From positions 1 through 64,000 of the forward strand of contig CAYUVA010000013.1 of NCBI GenBank assembly GCA_964448115.1: 64,000 nt of DNA, in the 5' to 3' direction. Below, piece by piece: positions 8,566-16,911 of the stretch (position 1 is the stretch's first letter; each line of letters starts with the position of its first letter). The notes under the pieces were generated by a model that worked only from the letters and a program-made list of their open reading frames with translations, was not told where the DNA came from and did not search any database. The DNA is from CAYUVA01 sp964448115 [NCBI: uncultured bacterium]. GTDB taxonomy: Bacteria; CAYUVA01. Position numbers and translations under genes: made by a program.

Positions 8566-11378
8566 CAGCTTTCCCCCTCTCTTTGCGGGGGCTGTATCCT
8601 GATAGGAGCTTGATTTCTGGCTTGTTTTTGCTGATCGACCTCGAAGAGGTTTTCTATCTCTGCCTTGTCGTAAGCTCTTGCATAAGCCTCATCCTTATCG
8701 ATCTCACCGCGTTGGGCTAGTTGGTAAAGATGTTGATCCATGGTTATCATCCCCTCCTCGGCGCTAGCCATCATCACCGAGTAGATCTGGTGTATTTTAC
8801 GCTCTCGGATAAGGTTGGCGATCGGTGGAGTGCCTAGGAGCACCTCGAAGGCAGCGCGCCGACCGGAGCCATCTGCCCTGCGCACCAACTGCTGGGCGAT
8901 CACCCCTTTCAGGTTCTCGGCGAGCATGATCCTTATCTGCCCCTGCTGTGATGGCGGAAAGGTGCTTATTATCCGATCAATAGCCTTGGCTGCGCTGAAT
9001 GCGTGCAGCGTTCCCAAGACCAGGTGCCCGGTCTCGGCGGCGGTTACCGCAATCTGGATGCTTTCGGCATCGCGAAGCTCACCAATGCAGATAACATCGG
9101 GATCTTCACGCAACGCCGAACGCAGCGCCCGTATGAACGATTGAGTATGCACACCCACCTCACGCTGGGTTACCTGACATCTTATGTTGCGATGGATGTA
9201 CTCGATAGGCTCCTCGATGGAGATGATGTTCTTCCTCTGCGTCTTGTTTATATAGTCGATAAGAGAAGCGAGCGTGGTGGTCTTTCCCACCCCGGTGCTA
9301 CCAACGCACAGAACCAACCCCCGATGAAGATTACATAACTCCTTGACCGTCAGCGGCACATCCAGTTGATCAATGGTGGGAGGGAAATCAGGGATGATAC
9401 GAAATACAGCCGATAGACCCTCCTTCTTATGAAAGACATTGACCCTGAAGCGCCCTTTTTTCTCTATGATATAGGAAAAGTCTAGCTCTTGAAGCCGTTC
9501 CAAGGCAGCTATCTGATCCTCGTTGAGCACCTTGTAGAGGATCTGTTTCATCCCATCAGGTGTCAAATCAAGGGGATAAAGATGCCTGACCTCTCCATGA
9601 ACCTTTATATGCGGCTGCTCGCCGGCGAAAAGATAGACATCATTAGCGCCCTGCTTCTTGGCGGAGAGCAACAGCCCATCGAGCAGTGGAACCACCCTTT
9701 CCTCGGTAAGCTCCAGCCTTCCTATCTTAGCCTGTCCCCCCATGGTGAGCCGACTCCTCAGCTTCTTCAGGGCATTTGCTGCCTCGAAGCGAACCGCAAC
9801 ATCCGGGTCGTTCATCATCTTGGTGAGCGGTTCTATGACCCGATTGTCTCCCAGCCTCTCCAGCAGGCGAATCATGGAGATGCGCACCTCCTTGTGTCCC
9901 TTGTCGATGACCTCGAGCACTGCCTCGACCGCTGTCGGATCGCCAAGCTCATTAAGTGCATCAACAGTAACCCCGCGCAGGGTATCGTCCTTTAGAAATG
10001 GTAAAAGATGCTCGGTTACACTCCTGTCATGCAGCTCGCCAAGGGCGGCAATAGCGCGCTCCACAACCCACCAGTCCTCGTCTTTGAGCTTCTGTAGCAG
10101 GTATGGTTTTGCAGCCGGATCTTTGATCTTGGTCAGAACCTCGATGGCAAAACGGCGGATAAGTGCTAGCGGATGATCGAGCATCTTGATCATCGGCTCG
10201 GTGATATTGAACTCCTTCAGCTCTATAAGCGCCCTGGCGATGACCTCCCTTGTCCAGAAGTTCTCCTCTGCCAAGGAGAGGATGGTCTCATGGAGGATAT
10301 TCTCGTTCCTTAGCACATCCATCATGTCCCGAAGCTTGCCTCTAACCGCCTGGTGGTCGGTTTTTAGCATATTAACGATGATCTTAGCCTGGTCGATCTT
10401 CCCTTCCTTTCCTAGGCTAGCCAGGGCGTCGAAGGCAGCGGTTTGTATGCTGGAATCCACATCCTTGAGGCGATTCACCAGTGGTTCAACCACCTTGTCA
10501 GTGCCTAGTTTTGCAAGGACATTTATGGTCTCGGCACGTATCCTTCGATCAGGATCCTCGAGCAAAAACAGCAGTCGCTCAACGAAGTCGCCCTCTTTGA
10601 CCTTTGCCAGGCTGCGTATTGCCTGTATCTTTACCTGGAAGCTCCCCTGCTCGAATATCTCCAGTAGGGGATCGATTACCTCAGCAGTGCCCAGCTCACC
10701 CAGCGCCCATGCCAGCTTTATCTGCACATCGAGGACTGCATTTTTCGATTGTTCTTTGAATATCTGAATCATCTGGTTGGACTTATAGCTTGAGAGCAGC
10801 TCCACGGAGTACAGTTTCTCAGCCAGCGAACCAGATTTCAGGATCTCGAGTATTATCGGTATAGCCCGTTTATCGCCTATCTCTGCCAGGGCGAACATCC
10901 CGATCTTGCGCGAAGGCCAGCGATCATTGAGAAGAGAATCAGCTAGCATTCGAAAAAGCACATTCTGCCCGCGATCGATGATCACCTTAAAGGCGATCTT
11001 CTGGTAGATCTCGTTGCCGTTTCGCAGCGTATCGATCAGCTCAGTTGGATAGGCATGAACCAGCTTCTCCCCTATGATATTGATGATGGTCTTGGTGCGA
11101 TCCACCGCGATCATGCGCAGGATCATCTCGAAGTTACCCTTGACCATCTCCGATGGCGCACCGGCAATCACTTCACCGATGACCTGGAGTTTCTTTTTTA
11201 CTTTGGCTTTATCCTTATCCTCAAGGGTCAGCGAGACCAGCTCGGTCAGGGTTTTTATCGGGATCTTGCCTCCCAGCGCCAGCAGCGACTGTACAACGAT
11301 TTTCCTCTCATCGTCGCTGCTCCAGGCTGCGTTATGCAAGATACTTACTAACTTGCTGGGATTTCTTATTAGTTCCAT
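8565..11378 (-). CDS. HEAT-repeat/PilT-like ATPase fusion (cassette 1)
   Basis: 937 aa. Residues ~1-545 are alpha-helical HEAT repeats with the recurrent pattern (A.r.L..ig...vi..L...l.D.d..Vr..A..aL..l), clearest at ~155-320 and ~395-540. Residues ~560-900 are a PilT-type motor: Walker A GSTGVGKT (693-700), Asp box IEEPIE (721-726), Walker B ICIGELRD (763-770) and His box LH (791-792). The motor residues appear intact. The fusion suggests a motor tethered to a protein partner through the solenoid. The paralogue at 58110-60893 is collinear, with Walker A at the same residue numbers. Confidence 0.85.
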   Translation of the reverse strand: MELIRNPSKLVSILHNAAWSSDDERKIVVQSLLALGGKIPIKTLTELVSLTLEDKDKAKVKKKLQVIGEVIAGAPSEMVKGNFEMILRMIAVDRTKTIINIIGEKLVHAYPTELIDTLRNGNEIYQKIAFKVIIDRGQNVLFRMLADSLLNDRWPSRKIGMFALAEIGDKRAIPIILEILKSGSLAEKLYSVELLSSYKSNQMIQIFKEQSKNAVLDVQIKLAWALGELGTAEVIDPLLEIFEQGSFQVKIQAIRSLAKVKEGDFVERLLFLLEDPDRRIRAETINVLAKLGTDKVVEPLVNRLKDVDSSIQTAAFDALASLGKEGKIDQAKIIVNMLKTDHQAVRGKLRDMMDVLRNENILHETILSLAEENFWTREVIARALIELKEFNITEPMIKMLDHPLALIRRFAIEVLTKIKDPAAKPYLLQKLKDEDWWVVERAIAALGELHDRSVTEHLLPFLKDDTLRGVTVDALNELGDPTAVEAVLEVIDKGHKEVRISMIRLLERLGDNRVIEPLTKMMNDPDVAVRFEAANALKKLRSRLTMGGQAKIGRLELTEERVVPLLDGLLLSAKKQGANDVYLFAGEQPHIKVHGEVRHLYPLDLTPDGMKQILYKVLNEDQIAALERLQELDFSYIIEKKGRFRVNVFHKKEGLSAVFRIIPDFPPTIDQLDVPLTVKELCNLHRGLVLCVGSTGVGKTTTLASLIDYINKTQRKNIISIEEPIEYIHRNIRCQVTQREVGVHTQSFIRALRSALREDPDVICIGELRDAESIQIAVTAAETGHLVLGTLHAFSAAKAIDRIISTFPPSQQGQIRIMLAENLKGVIAQQLVRRADGSGRRAAFEVLLGTPPIANLIRERKIHQIYSVMMASAEEGMITMDQHLYQLAQRGEIDKDEAYARAYDKAEIENLFEVDQQKQARNQAPIRIQPPQREGES

Positions 11379-11576
11379 CGAGATACTTCCAGGTTAACTT
11401 TTTTAAGTTTAGCATTATCTCCGCCAATTCTCAAGCCTAAAACCGTTTACTTCAGCTCACCTTACCACCACAAGATTGCTTCATACGCCCCATTATCCGT
11501 CATTCCCGCCACGCACCAAGTGCGGGCAAAACTCCGACGGGAATCCATTAATCATGTGAATTGCTAGAGTTATAAT

Positions 11577-11592
11577 GTGATAAAGTGATAGC
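11577..11592. repeat. 8-bp period repeat, two units
   Basis: Tandem GTGATAAA and GTGATAGC, part of the dispersed GTGATANN family. Confidence 0.55.
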
Positions 11593-11781
11593 GGAGAGAA
11601 AAGCCCCTCACCCCCGCCCTCTCCCTCTGGGAGAGGGTCTTGATCCCCTCTAAAAAGAGGGGTGGCAGCTGAAGGCAGACAGGTTGTGTATTAGCTAAAT
11701 CACCACCTGAATAAATTCAGGTGATGAGGATAGCTCACCGACCTCTGAAGAGGTCTCAATGTGCTTAAGGTCGTGAGGGTC

Positions 11782-11920
11782 ATTGAACCATAAAGTCACA
11801 GAAAGGAAAGTGATACCGTGATATTGCGTTAGAGTGATAAAGGCATATTGAACCACAAAGTCACAAAGGCACGAAGAAAGAAGGAAAGAATATTTGTGCC
11901 TTGGTGCCTTTATGGTTCAA
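11782..11920. repeat. GTGATANN / CAAAGGCAC composite repeat
   Basis: An arm (11782-11801) is followed by five 8-bp steps in phase (GTGATACC, GTGATATT, GCGTTAGA, GTGATAAA, GGCATATT; 11810-11849), then an AACCACAAAG arm (about 11847-11876) and its imperfect inverted partner (11893-11920). It is the most complete copy of the family in the window. Confidence 0.65.
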
Positions 11921-11946
11921 AACCCATCACCCCTCAAGCCTAAAGG

Positions 11947-13014
11947 CTACTCGACGGCAGTTTGGGCGGAGTCCTTGTCCTTTAACTTCTCCTTTATGGC
12001 GTTGAAGATTCCCTTGAGCCTCCTCTGCGGGTAATCGGCGGAGAATGGTATCGGTCTCACCTCCCGCTGGGCTGCCAATCCAACCCTGGCGGTGAGCATC
12101 GCGGTGGTGAATCCCTGTCCAATCGGTCTTGCCAGAGAATGGAGGAAGCCACGGCTGGTGATGTCGGGCAGTATATTGAACAGCTCATGGGATAAATCTG
12201 CGAATATCACCGCTGATACCACCTTTCGCATCAGGCGCAGAGTGCCTAAGAATCCAGTTCGCACATGATATACCTCGGCAATGGAGCTAAGCAATCGGCT
12301 GCTTCGCCAAAGAGTGATCCCTGCATCAAGGATCGCATAGGGAGAAATCGCGGTCGCCAACGCAACATTGAGCGACTCGTGGAGGATACGCTCGCTGGCT
12401 CGGCGATCCAGGTCGGCAAGCAGTATGGACTCTATGTCCTTCTTCCATTCCACAGCGTCTTCCACCCAGGCGATCCGTTCCTTGAGAGCCTTGATCGATT
12501 GCCTGGTCTGCTCATCGCCGGCTGACTCCAGTATGGATAGATAGCTCTTAAACTCCCGGCGCACGCGGTCGTTGAGCCTTGGATCCTTGGGGTGTTGTTC
12601 GAGAGCTTGATACCCCTCTCGTAGATGCTCTATTTTAGCCAATCGCAGATAGCTGATCATGGAGCTGGCAACGAAGGCGAGCAGCGAGAGCACTAATAGA
12701 GCGAACATCGAGATAGTAAAATAACCAAGGTAGGGGTGAACCTTGCTGGAGTTCGCATAAAGCTGCACAGCCTCGCGATAAAGGAATAGCCCAACCAAAA
12801 GCGATAGGATCACTAGTATTAAGCTGCCCAGGGCTCGAAGTATGTACGAGCCTTTGTTTTGTTTGCGTTTCATCTCGCCAGGTGCAGTCTCACCAGCCTG
12901 AGATGATCGGTCGGTTATATCCCCACGAGGCAAAGTATCTCTGCTCTCATCATCCTGCTCTTTTACCGGCTTTGAGATCTCCGTGATATCCCCGATTTTT
13001 CTATTTGCAGTCAT
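11947..13014 (-). CDS. ycjF: YcjF-like (DUF697) inner-membrane protein
   Basis: 355 aa. A charged, disordered N-terminus (1-55) is followed by two membrane spans (about 60-82 and 98-120), a helical region (~125-205) and the YcjF/DUF697 hydrophobic core with a glycine-rich RPIGQGFTTAMLTARVG segment (about 292-310). In Enterobacteria ycjX and ycjF are adjacent in the phage-shock regulon and their biochemical role is unsettled. Here the start overlaps the stop of the ycjX-like gene by four bases, conserving the pairing. No psp genes are visible. Confidence 0.75.
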   Translation of the reverse strand: MTANRKIGDITEISKPVKEQDDESRDTLPRGDITDRSSQAGETAPGEMKRKQNKGSYILRALGSLILVILSLLVGLFLYREAVQLYANSSKVHPYLGYFTISMFALLVLSLLAFVASSMISYLRLAKIEHLREGYQALEQHPKDPRLNDRVRREFKSYLSILESAGDEQTRQSIKALKERIAWVEDAVEWKKDIESILLADLDRRASERILHESLNVALATAISPYAILDAGITLWRSSRLLSSIAEVYHVRTGFLGTLRLMRKVVSAVIFADLSHELFNILPDITSRGFLHSLARPIGQGFTTAMLTARVGLAAQREVRPIPFSADYPQRRLKGIFNAIKEKLKDKDSAQTAVE

Positions 13015-14387
13015 TTTAACAATTCCCTGAAAAGGTTGATTATGACCTCATCCATGTTGATATGAGGCAGGGTTACATCATGGCGGTCAGGCAGGCGCCG
13101 TGGCTCGAAGTCGGTGAACTCGAACTGGGATGTGTCCCAGGGCTCCCTAGGCCACTCGTAGGGTACCTCGCCAGGGAAGATGATCCTATGTCCAAGCTCC
13201 CGTTTGCCTTTAACTACTCCCTCCAAGGCAGATACCCTTTTGCCATCCAGTATTCGATGCGCATCCTTGGTTGCCCGGTTAGCAGCAACCACCAGGAAGG
13301 AGACATCCTTTTCCTTTACCTTGCCGTGCAGCTCATGGAGCGTATCCCTGACCAGGTTGCGCAGAAGGTCTTTTGTATGAGCGCGGCTGTATGCTGTCGC
13401 CTGATCCGCCTTGGGCGCGATGAAGAGAATGCGCTTTATCCAGGTCTGCTTGAAGATATTGGACATCAATCCAAAAGGACCACCTAGCAAATAGGCGAGC
13501 AAGATCTTCATGAATCCAGGCTTCCCGTAGCCGAAGGCAGCCAGTATCTCCTTGATGCAGGTATGTATGTCCTTGTATGAATCCTCCCCCTTGTTCAGGA
13601 TGCGCATTATGTCAACCAGCACGACCTGGTGAGTCGCCTGGTGCATCTTGGCGAAGAAGGGCACGATGACCTTTTCCTTGTATCGCTCGAATCGGGCAGC
13701 CATAGCTTCGGCGAGCTGGGGATTCTTTTGCACCAAATCCTTGCTTAGCGGACAAAATGGCTCGTATTCGGGATTGGGGTGCCGGAGATTCATCACCATC
13801 ATCGCGGGCTGCACCTTGTGCTCCAAGCCGGCTTCTCGACAGGCGAGAAGGTATTTACCGTATCCATCGATGAGCAACCTTTCATCGGACTGTTGTATTT
13901 GCGGCTTGGCGCTCAATACATCCATGTACTCAAGCCACTTAGCGGCAAGCGCTTGTCTCTGCTGGTTACCCTGCACCTTGTCAAGGATCGCCTGTGACCA
14001 CTGTGTAAAGGTCTGAGCCATCATGGGCAGGTCGAGGAGCTGCTCCCCTGGATAATCGACCAGCTCAACAACATAGTTCCTGTATTCAGCGTTCGAGCTT
14101 GTATATATCCTAACATTCAGGCGAAGCTCTGTGATATCATCGGTGCGCTGCGGCCACTGAGGGGGATCCTGCTTGAGAAGCTCAAGGTAATCCTTATAGC
14201 GGAAGGGGTTATGTTCATTGGAGTCTGACTCGATGATGCTCGCCGAGATGCGTTTTCCCTTCACATAAGGATTGTTTTCAAAAAGCTGGTTCCTGCCACT
14301 GAGCAGGTGATTGAGCAAGGAGACCAGAAAGACGGTCTTGCCCGACTTGGACAAGCCAGTTACCGCAATGCGCATTCTTTTTGCCAT
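13011..14387 (-). CDS. ycjX: YcjX-like P-loop NTPase (DUF463)
   Basis: 458 aa with an N-terminal P-loop GLSKSGKT (11-18) and the VELVDYPGEQLLDLP segment (about residues 106-120) typical of YcjX, acting as the switch/Walker B region (DxPG). The family is a predicted GTPase linked to envelope stress. It is the first gene of a two-gene unit with the YcjF-like membrane partner. The gene is divergent from rlmB across only 70 bp. Confidence 0.85.
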   Translation of the reverse strand: MAKRMRIAVTGLSKSGKTVFLVSLLNHLLSGRNQLFENNPYVKGKRISASIIESDSNEHNPFRYKDYLELLKQDPPQWPQRTDDITELRLNVRIYTSSNAEYRNYVVELVDYPGEQLLDLPMMAQTFTQWSQAILDKVQGNQQRQALAAKWLEYMDVLSAKPQIQQSDERLLIDGYGKYLLACREAGLEHKVQPAMMVMNLRHPNPEYEPFCPLSKDLVQKNPQLAEAMAARFERYKEKVIVPFFAKMHQATHQVVLVDIMRILNKGEDSYKDIHTCIKEILAAFGYGKPGFMKILLAYLLGGPFGLMSNIFKQTWIKRILFIAPKADQATAYSRAHTKDLLRNLVRDTLHELHGKVKEKDVSFLVVAANRATKDAHRILDGKRVSALEGVVKGKRELGHRIIFPGEVPYEWPREPWDTSQFEFTDFEPRRLPDRHDVTLPHINMDEVIINLFRELLK

Positions 14388-14457
14388 GATTTACCTATTT
14401 TTAAGTCCTTCTGTGGTAATATAACCGCTGGCAGCCTTACAGGTCAATCTTTGATCG

Positions 14458-15234
14458 ATGATGAAACAAAAGCGCAGCGTAAAACCAGGCTCATCGACCC
14501 TGCAACTGGAGGGAAGAAACCCGCTACTGGAAGCGATATATTGTGGTGCTACCGTGCATCGTGTGCTGCTGGACAAGGGTGCCAAGCAAAAGGGCAAGAT
14601 CTCACAGATAATCAGCCTTTGCAGGCAACACAATGTTCCGATAAACAAGGTAGATCGCCGTGAGCTTGACCAAATGTCCCAGACGGGTGTCCATCAAGGG
14701 GTGATCGCCATTGCGCAGGCGCCGCGACCGGCATCGCTGAGCCAATATCTCGCCGAGCTAAGCGATGCTGAGATATCCCCCTGTTTCGTGATCCTGGACG
14801 AGGTTCAGTACGAGCACAATCTCGGCGCTGTATTGCGCACGGCTGCGGGAGCTGGCATTGATGGCTTGGTAATCCCCAAGGGGCGAAGTGCAGCAATTAC
14901 CTCGACCGTGGCTCGGCTATCCATGGGAGCTTGCTTTTTAGTTCCTGTATTCCAGGAGAGCCTGATGAATGCGATTAAGATCCTAAAGGAGCATGGAATA
15001 TGGTTATTTGCGCTCGATGTCGATGGTGAGATTCCCTATTTCAAGCAGGATCTGACAGGGGCAGTTGCTTTCATCCTTGGCGGCGAGGACAAGGGAGTCT
15101 CGTCGCCGCTCAAGGCAAAGTGCGATCTTGTCCTTAGCATCCCCATGCCAGGCAGGGTCCCATCGCTCAATGTGAGCGTTTGCGCTGCCATCATCATCTT
15201 CGAGCGCCTAAGGCAGCTTTCCTCTCCTGAATAG
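14458..15234 (+). CDS. rlmB: 23S rRNA 2'-O-ribose methyltransferase, RlmB/TrmH (SpoU) family
   Basis: 258 aa. An N-terminal L30e-like substrate-binding region (about 15-85) precedes a SpoU knot domain with the three family motifs: LDEVQYEHNLGAVLRTA (about 117-133), ILGGEDKGVS (about 208-217) and IPMPGRVPSLNVSVC (about 231-245). RlmB methylates G2251 in the peptidyl-transferase loop; the exact target is assigned by length and domain order. Its 3' end overlaps the convergent trmN6-like gene. Confidence 0.85.
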   Translation: MMKQKRSVKPGSSTLQLEGRNPLLEAIYCGATVHRVLLDKGAKQKGKISQIISLCRQHNVPINKVDRRELDQMSQTGVHQGVIAIAQAPRPASLSQYLAELSDAEISPCFVILDEVQYEHNLGAVLRTAAGAGIDGLVIPKGRSAAITSTVARLSMGACFLVPVFQESLMNAIKILKEHGIWLFALDVDGEIPYFKQDLTGAVAFILGGEDKGVSSPLKAKCDLVLSIPMPGRVPSLNVSVCAAIIIFERLRQLSSPE

Positions 15235-15897
15235 CGGTGGCTCAACGATGAGACCCGTTCTCCCCTGTTTGAGAGCCTCTACCATAACATGCGAAGCCCG
15301 TGCACCTGGTCTTGGATACATCATTCTGATGCGTTTTGGCTCCAGCTTATTCATTTTGAGCACCTCGAGAAGCTCGGACAAGCGCCACGGATTATAGATA
15401 AGCGCGAACCTTCCCTTGTTTTTCAGCAAGTAAGAAGCAGCGCTGACCAGATCCTCAAGCTGGCAAAGCAGCTCCCCGCGCGACTTTGCTTTATGCTCAT
15501 CAGGACTGAGCTTACCAGTGCCAACGCGGTGATATGGCGGATTGCTGATCACCAGGTCGGAAGCGCCGCCTGTAAGTATCTCTCGAATTTGTCTTATATC
15601 CCCTTTTATGATCTCGAACTTTTCTTGAAGATCGTTGAGCTGCATGTTATGCTTAGCCATATCGGCAGGTTCAGCTTGGATCTCCACGCCATAGCCCTTT
15701 TCGATGTCCATTCTGTGGCTTAGCAACAAAAGCAGGATACCGTTTCCGCAGCCGAGATCGACTATTTGGCGATATTTGCCCTTGGTTACGAAGTCAGCCA
15801 GGAAGAACGAGTCCTCGTTGACCTTGTATCCTTTGCTGTATTGCAGGATCTTCAGGCTGGTGCCTGGGATCGAATGCTCTTTGGGATCGGTTTCCAT
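15208..15897 (-). CDS. trmN6: tRNA1(Val) A37 N6-methyltransferase-like (TrmN6/YfiC)
   Basis: Class I SAM methyltransferase of about 229 aa. SAM-binding VDLGCGNGILLL lies near residue 45 and the N6-adenine catalytic NPPY near residue 120, followed by the YfiC-typical stretch YHRVGTGKLSP. I place the start at the ATG at 15897 (METDPKEHS); an upstream in-frame codon would add 14 residues unlike the family. The 3' end overlaps rlmB by 27 bp on the opposite strand. The tRNA target is inferred from family resemblance. Confidence 0.8.
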   Translation of the reverse strand: METDPKEHSIPGTSLKILQYSKGYKVNEDSFFLADFVTKGKYRQIVDLGCGNGILLLLLSHRMDIEKGYGVEIQAEPADMAKHNMQLNDLQEKFEIIKGDIRQIREILTGGASDLVISNPPYHRVGTGKLSPDEHKAKSRGELLCQLEDLVSAASYLLKNKGRFALIYNPWRLSELLEVLKMNKLEPKRIRMMYPRPGARASHVMVEALKQGRTGLIVEPPLFRRGKLP

Positions 15898-16062
15898 GGT
15901 TAAATAGAAGTATCCTCTTTCCTTTGCGCCCTTGCCCAAGTAAAGTCGCGCCTAAAAGGACGCAGCTGCAAAAATAACTTTTCGCCTTTTCTCTCCTGTC
16001 TTTCTTTGCACTTGGCATCTTTGCGCCTTTGCGTGATCCTCCTTCTTTTCCTCTCCCGAGCC

Positions 16063-16911
16063 TCAAGCATTCTTCCCTCGCAGGCTGCGCAGTAGCTGTA
16101 GGTTCTTGATGTCCATATCATCTTCCTTGGGCGTCTCCAGCAGCATCGGCGTATGCTTGAACCTGTGGTGGTTGAGCAGATATTCAAACGCCTCCAAGCC
16201 GATGTTTCCCTGCCCGATGTGCGCATGGCGATCCACTCTCTTGCCCAGGGTCGATTTGGCATCGTTGAGATGAAAGACCTTCAGGGTATCGAGTCCGATC
16301 GTAGCATCGAAGCTTAAAAGCACCTGCTCGAAGCCCTTGCTGGTGGTGATATCGTATCCAGCGGAGAAGACATGGCATGTATCGAAGCAGGTACCGAGGC
16401 GCGGGTGTCTGCCGAGTTTGTCCAGGATATACGCCAAGTGCTCGAACTTGTAGCCTAGATTGCTCCCCTGCCCGGCAGTAGTTTCCAGCAGTATCATCAC
16501 CTTGTAATCAGCGGTGCGCTCCAGGATGTCAGATAGGCTTTCCACCATTCGCTCTAGCCCGAATGCCTCGGACTCACCCTTCGGCGTACCCGGATGTGTA
16601 ACCAGGTATGGTATGCCTAAAAACTCGCAACGACCAAGCTCATCTATGAATGCCTCAATCGACTTGTTCCAAAGTGCTTTGTCCGGTGAAGCGAGGTTGA
16701 TCAGGTAGGAATCATGCGCCACCACCGGCTTGATGCCTGTGCGCGCTTGTTCGGCAATATACAGCTCCCGATCCTGTTCGGTAAGCGGTCTAGCCTTCCA
16801 TTGGCTAGCGTTCTTGGTGAAGACCTGTATGGTGTTGCAGGTTACATCCACCCCGCGCTGGAAGGCGTTATGTATGCCACCTGCTATGGATATATGCGCT
16901 CCGAGGTTCAT
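16063..16911 (-). CDS. nfo: endonuclease IV (AP endonuclease)
   Basis: Zinc-dependent TIM-barrel enzyme that cleaves 5' of abasic sites in base excision repair. 282 aa, the family length. Metal-site segments are visible: LETTAGQGSNLG (about 142-153), DTCHVFSAGYD (about 176-186) and HLNDAKSTLGKRVDRHAHIGQG (about 213-234). Its ATG overlaps the stop of the upstream YfhO-type gene (ATGA), so it is co-transcribed with an unrelated function. Confidence 0.93.
   Translation of the reverse strand: MNLGAHISIAGGIHNAFQRGVDVTCNTIQVFTKNASQWKARPLTEQDRELYIAEQARTGIKPVVAHDSYLINLASPDKALWNKSIEAFIDELGRCEFLGIPYLVTHPGTPKGESEAFGLERMVESLSDILERTADYKVMILLETTAGQGSNLGYKFEHLAYILDKLGRHPRLGTCFDTCHVFSAGYDITTSKGFEQVLLSFDATIGLDTLKVFHLNDAKSTLGKRVDRHAHIGQGNIGLEAFEYLLNHHRFKHTPMLLETPKEDDMDIKNLQLLRSLRGKNA

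Larger units (their letters stand above)
11379..11946. other. repeat-rich intergenic region
   Basis: No gene is visible. It contains the repeats listed separately at 11577-11592 and 11782-11920. A G/C-rich tract at 11600-11637 has a perfect 9-bp stem (CCCTCTCCC/GGGAGAGGG), and its left part (AAAAGCCCCTCACCCCC) recurs near 19377. A CATTCCCGCC...GGGAATCC palindromic remnant lies near 11500-11550. Confidence 0.5.

Noticed and set aside
9658-10767. long plus-strand frames (172 and 193 codons) opposite the HEAT-PilT gene
   Set aside because: Serine/arginine-rich translations that mirror the repeat codons of the HEAT gene on the other strand.
11617-11637. CCCTCTCCC/GGGAGAGGG hairpin as a transcription terminator
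   Set aside because: No U-run on either strand and it lies over 200 bp from any gene end; it belongs to a dispersed G/C-rich tract also found near 19377.
15898-15939. upstream start for the trmN6-like gene
   Set aside because: The extra 14 residues are unlike family members, and the ATG at 15897 gives the expected N-terminus.
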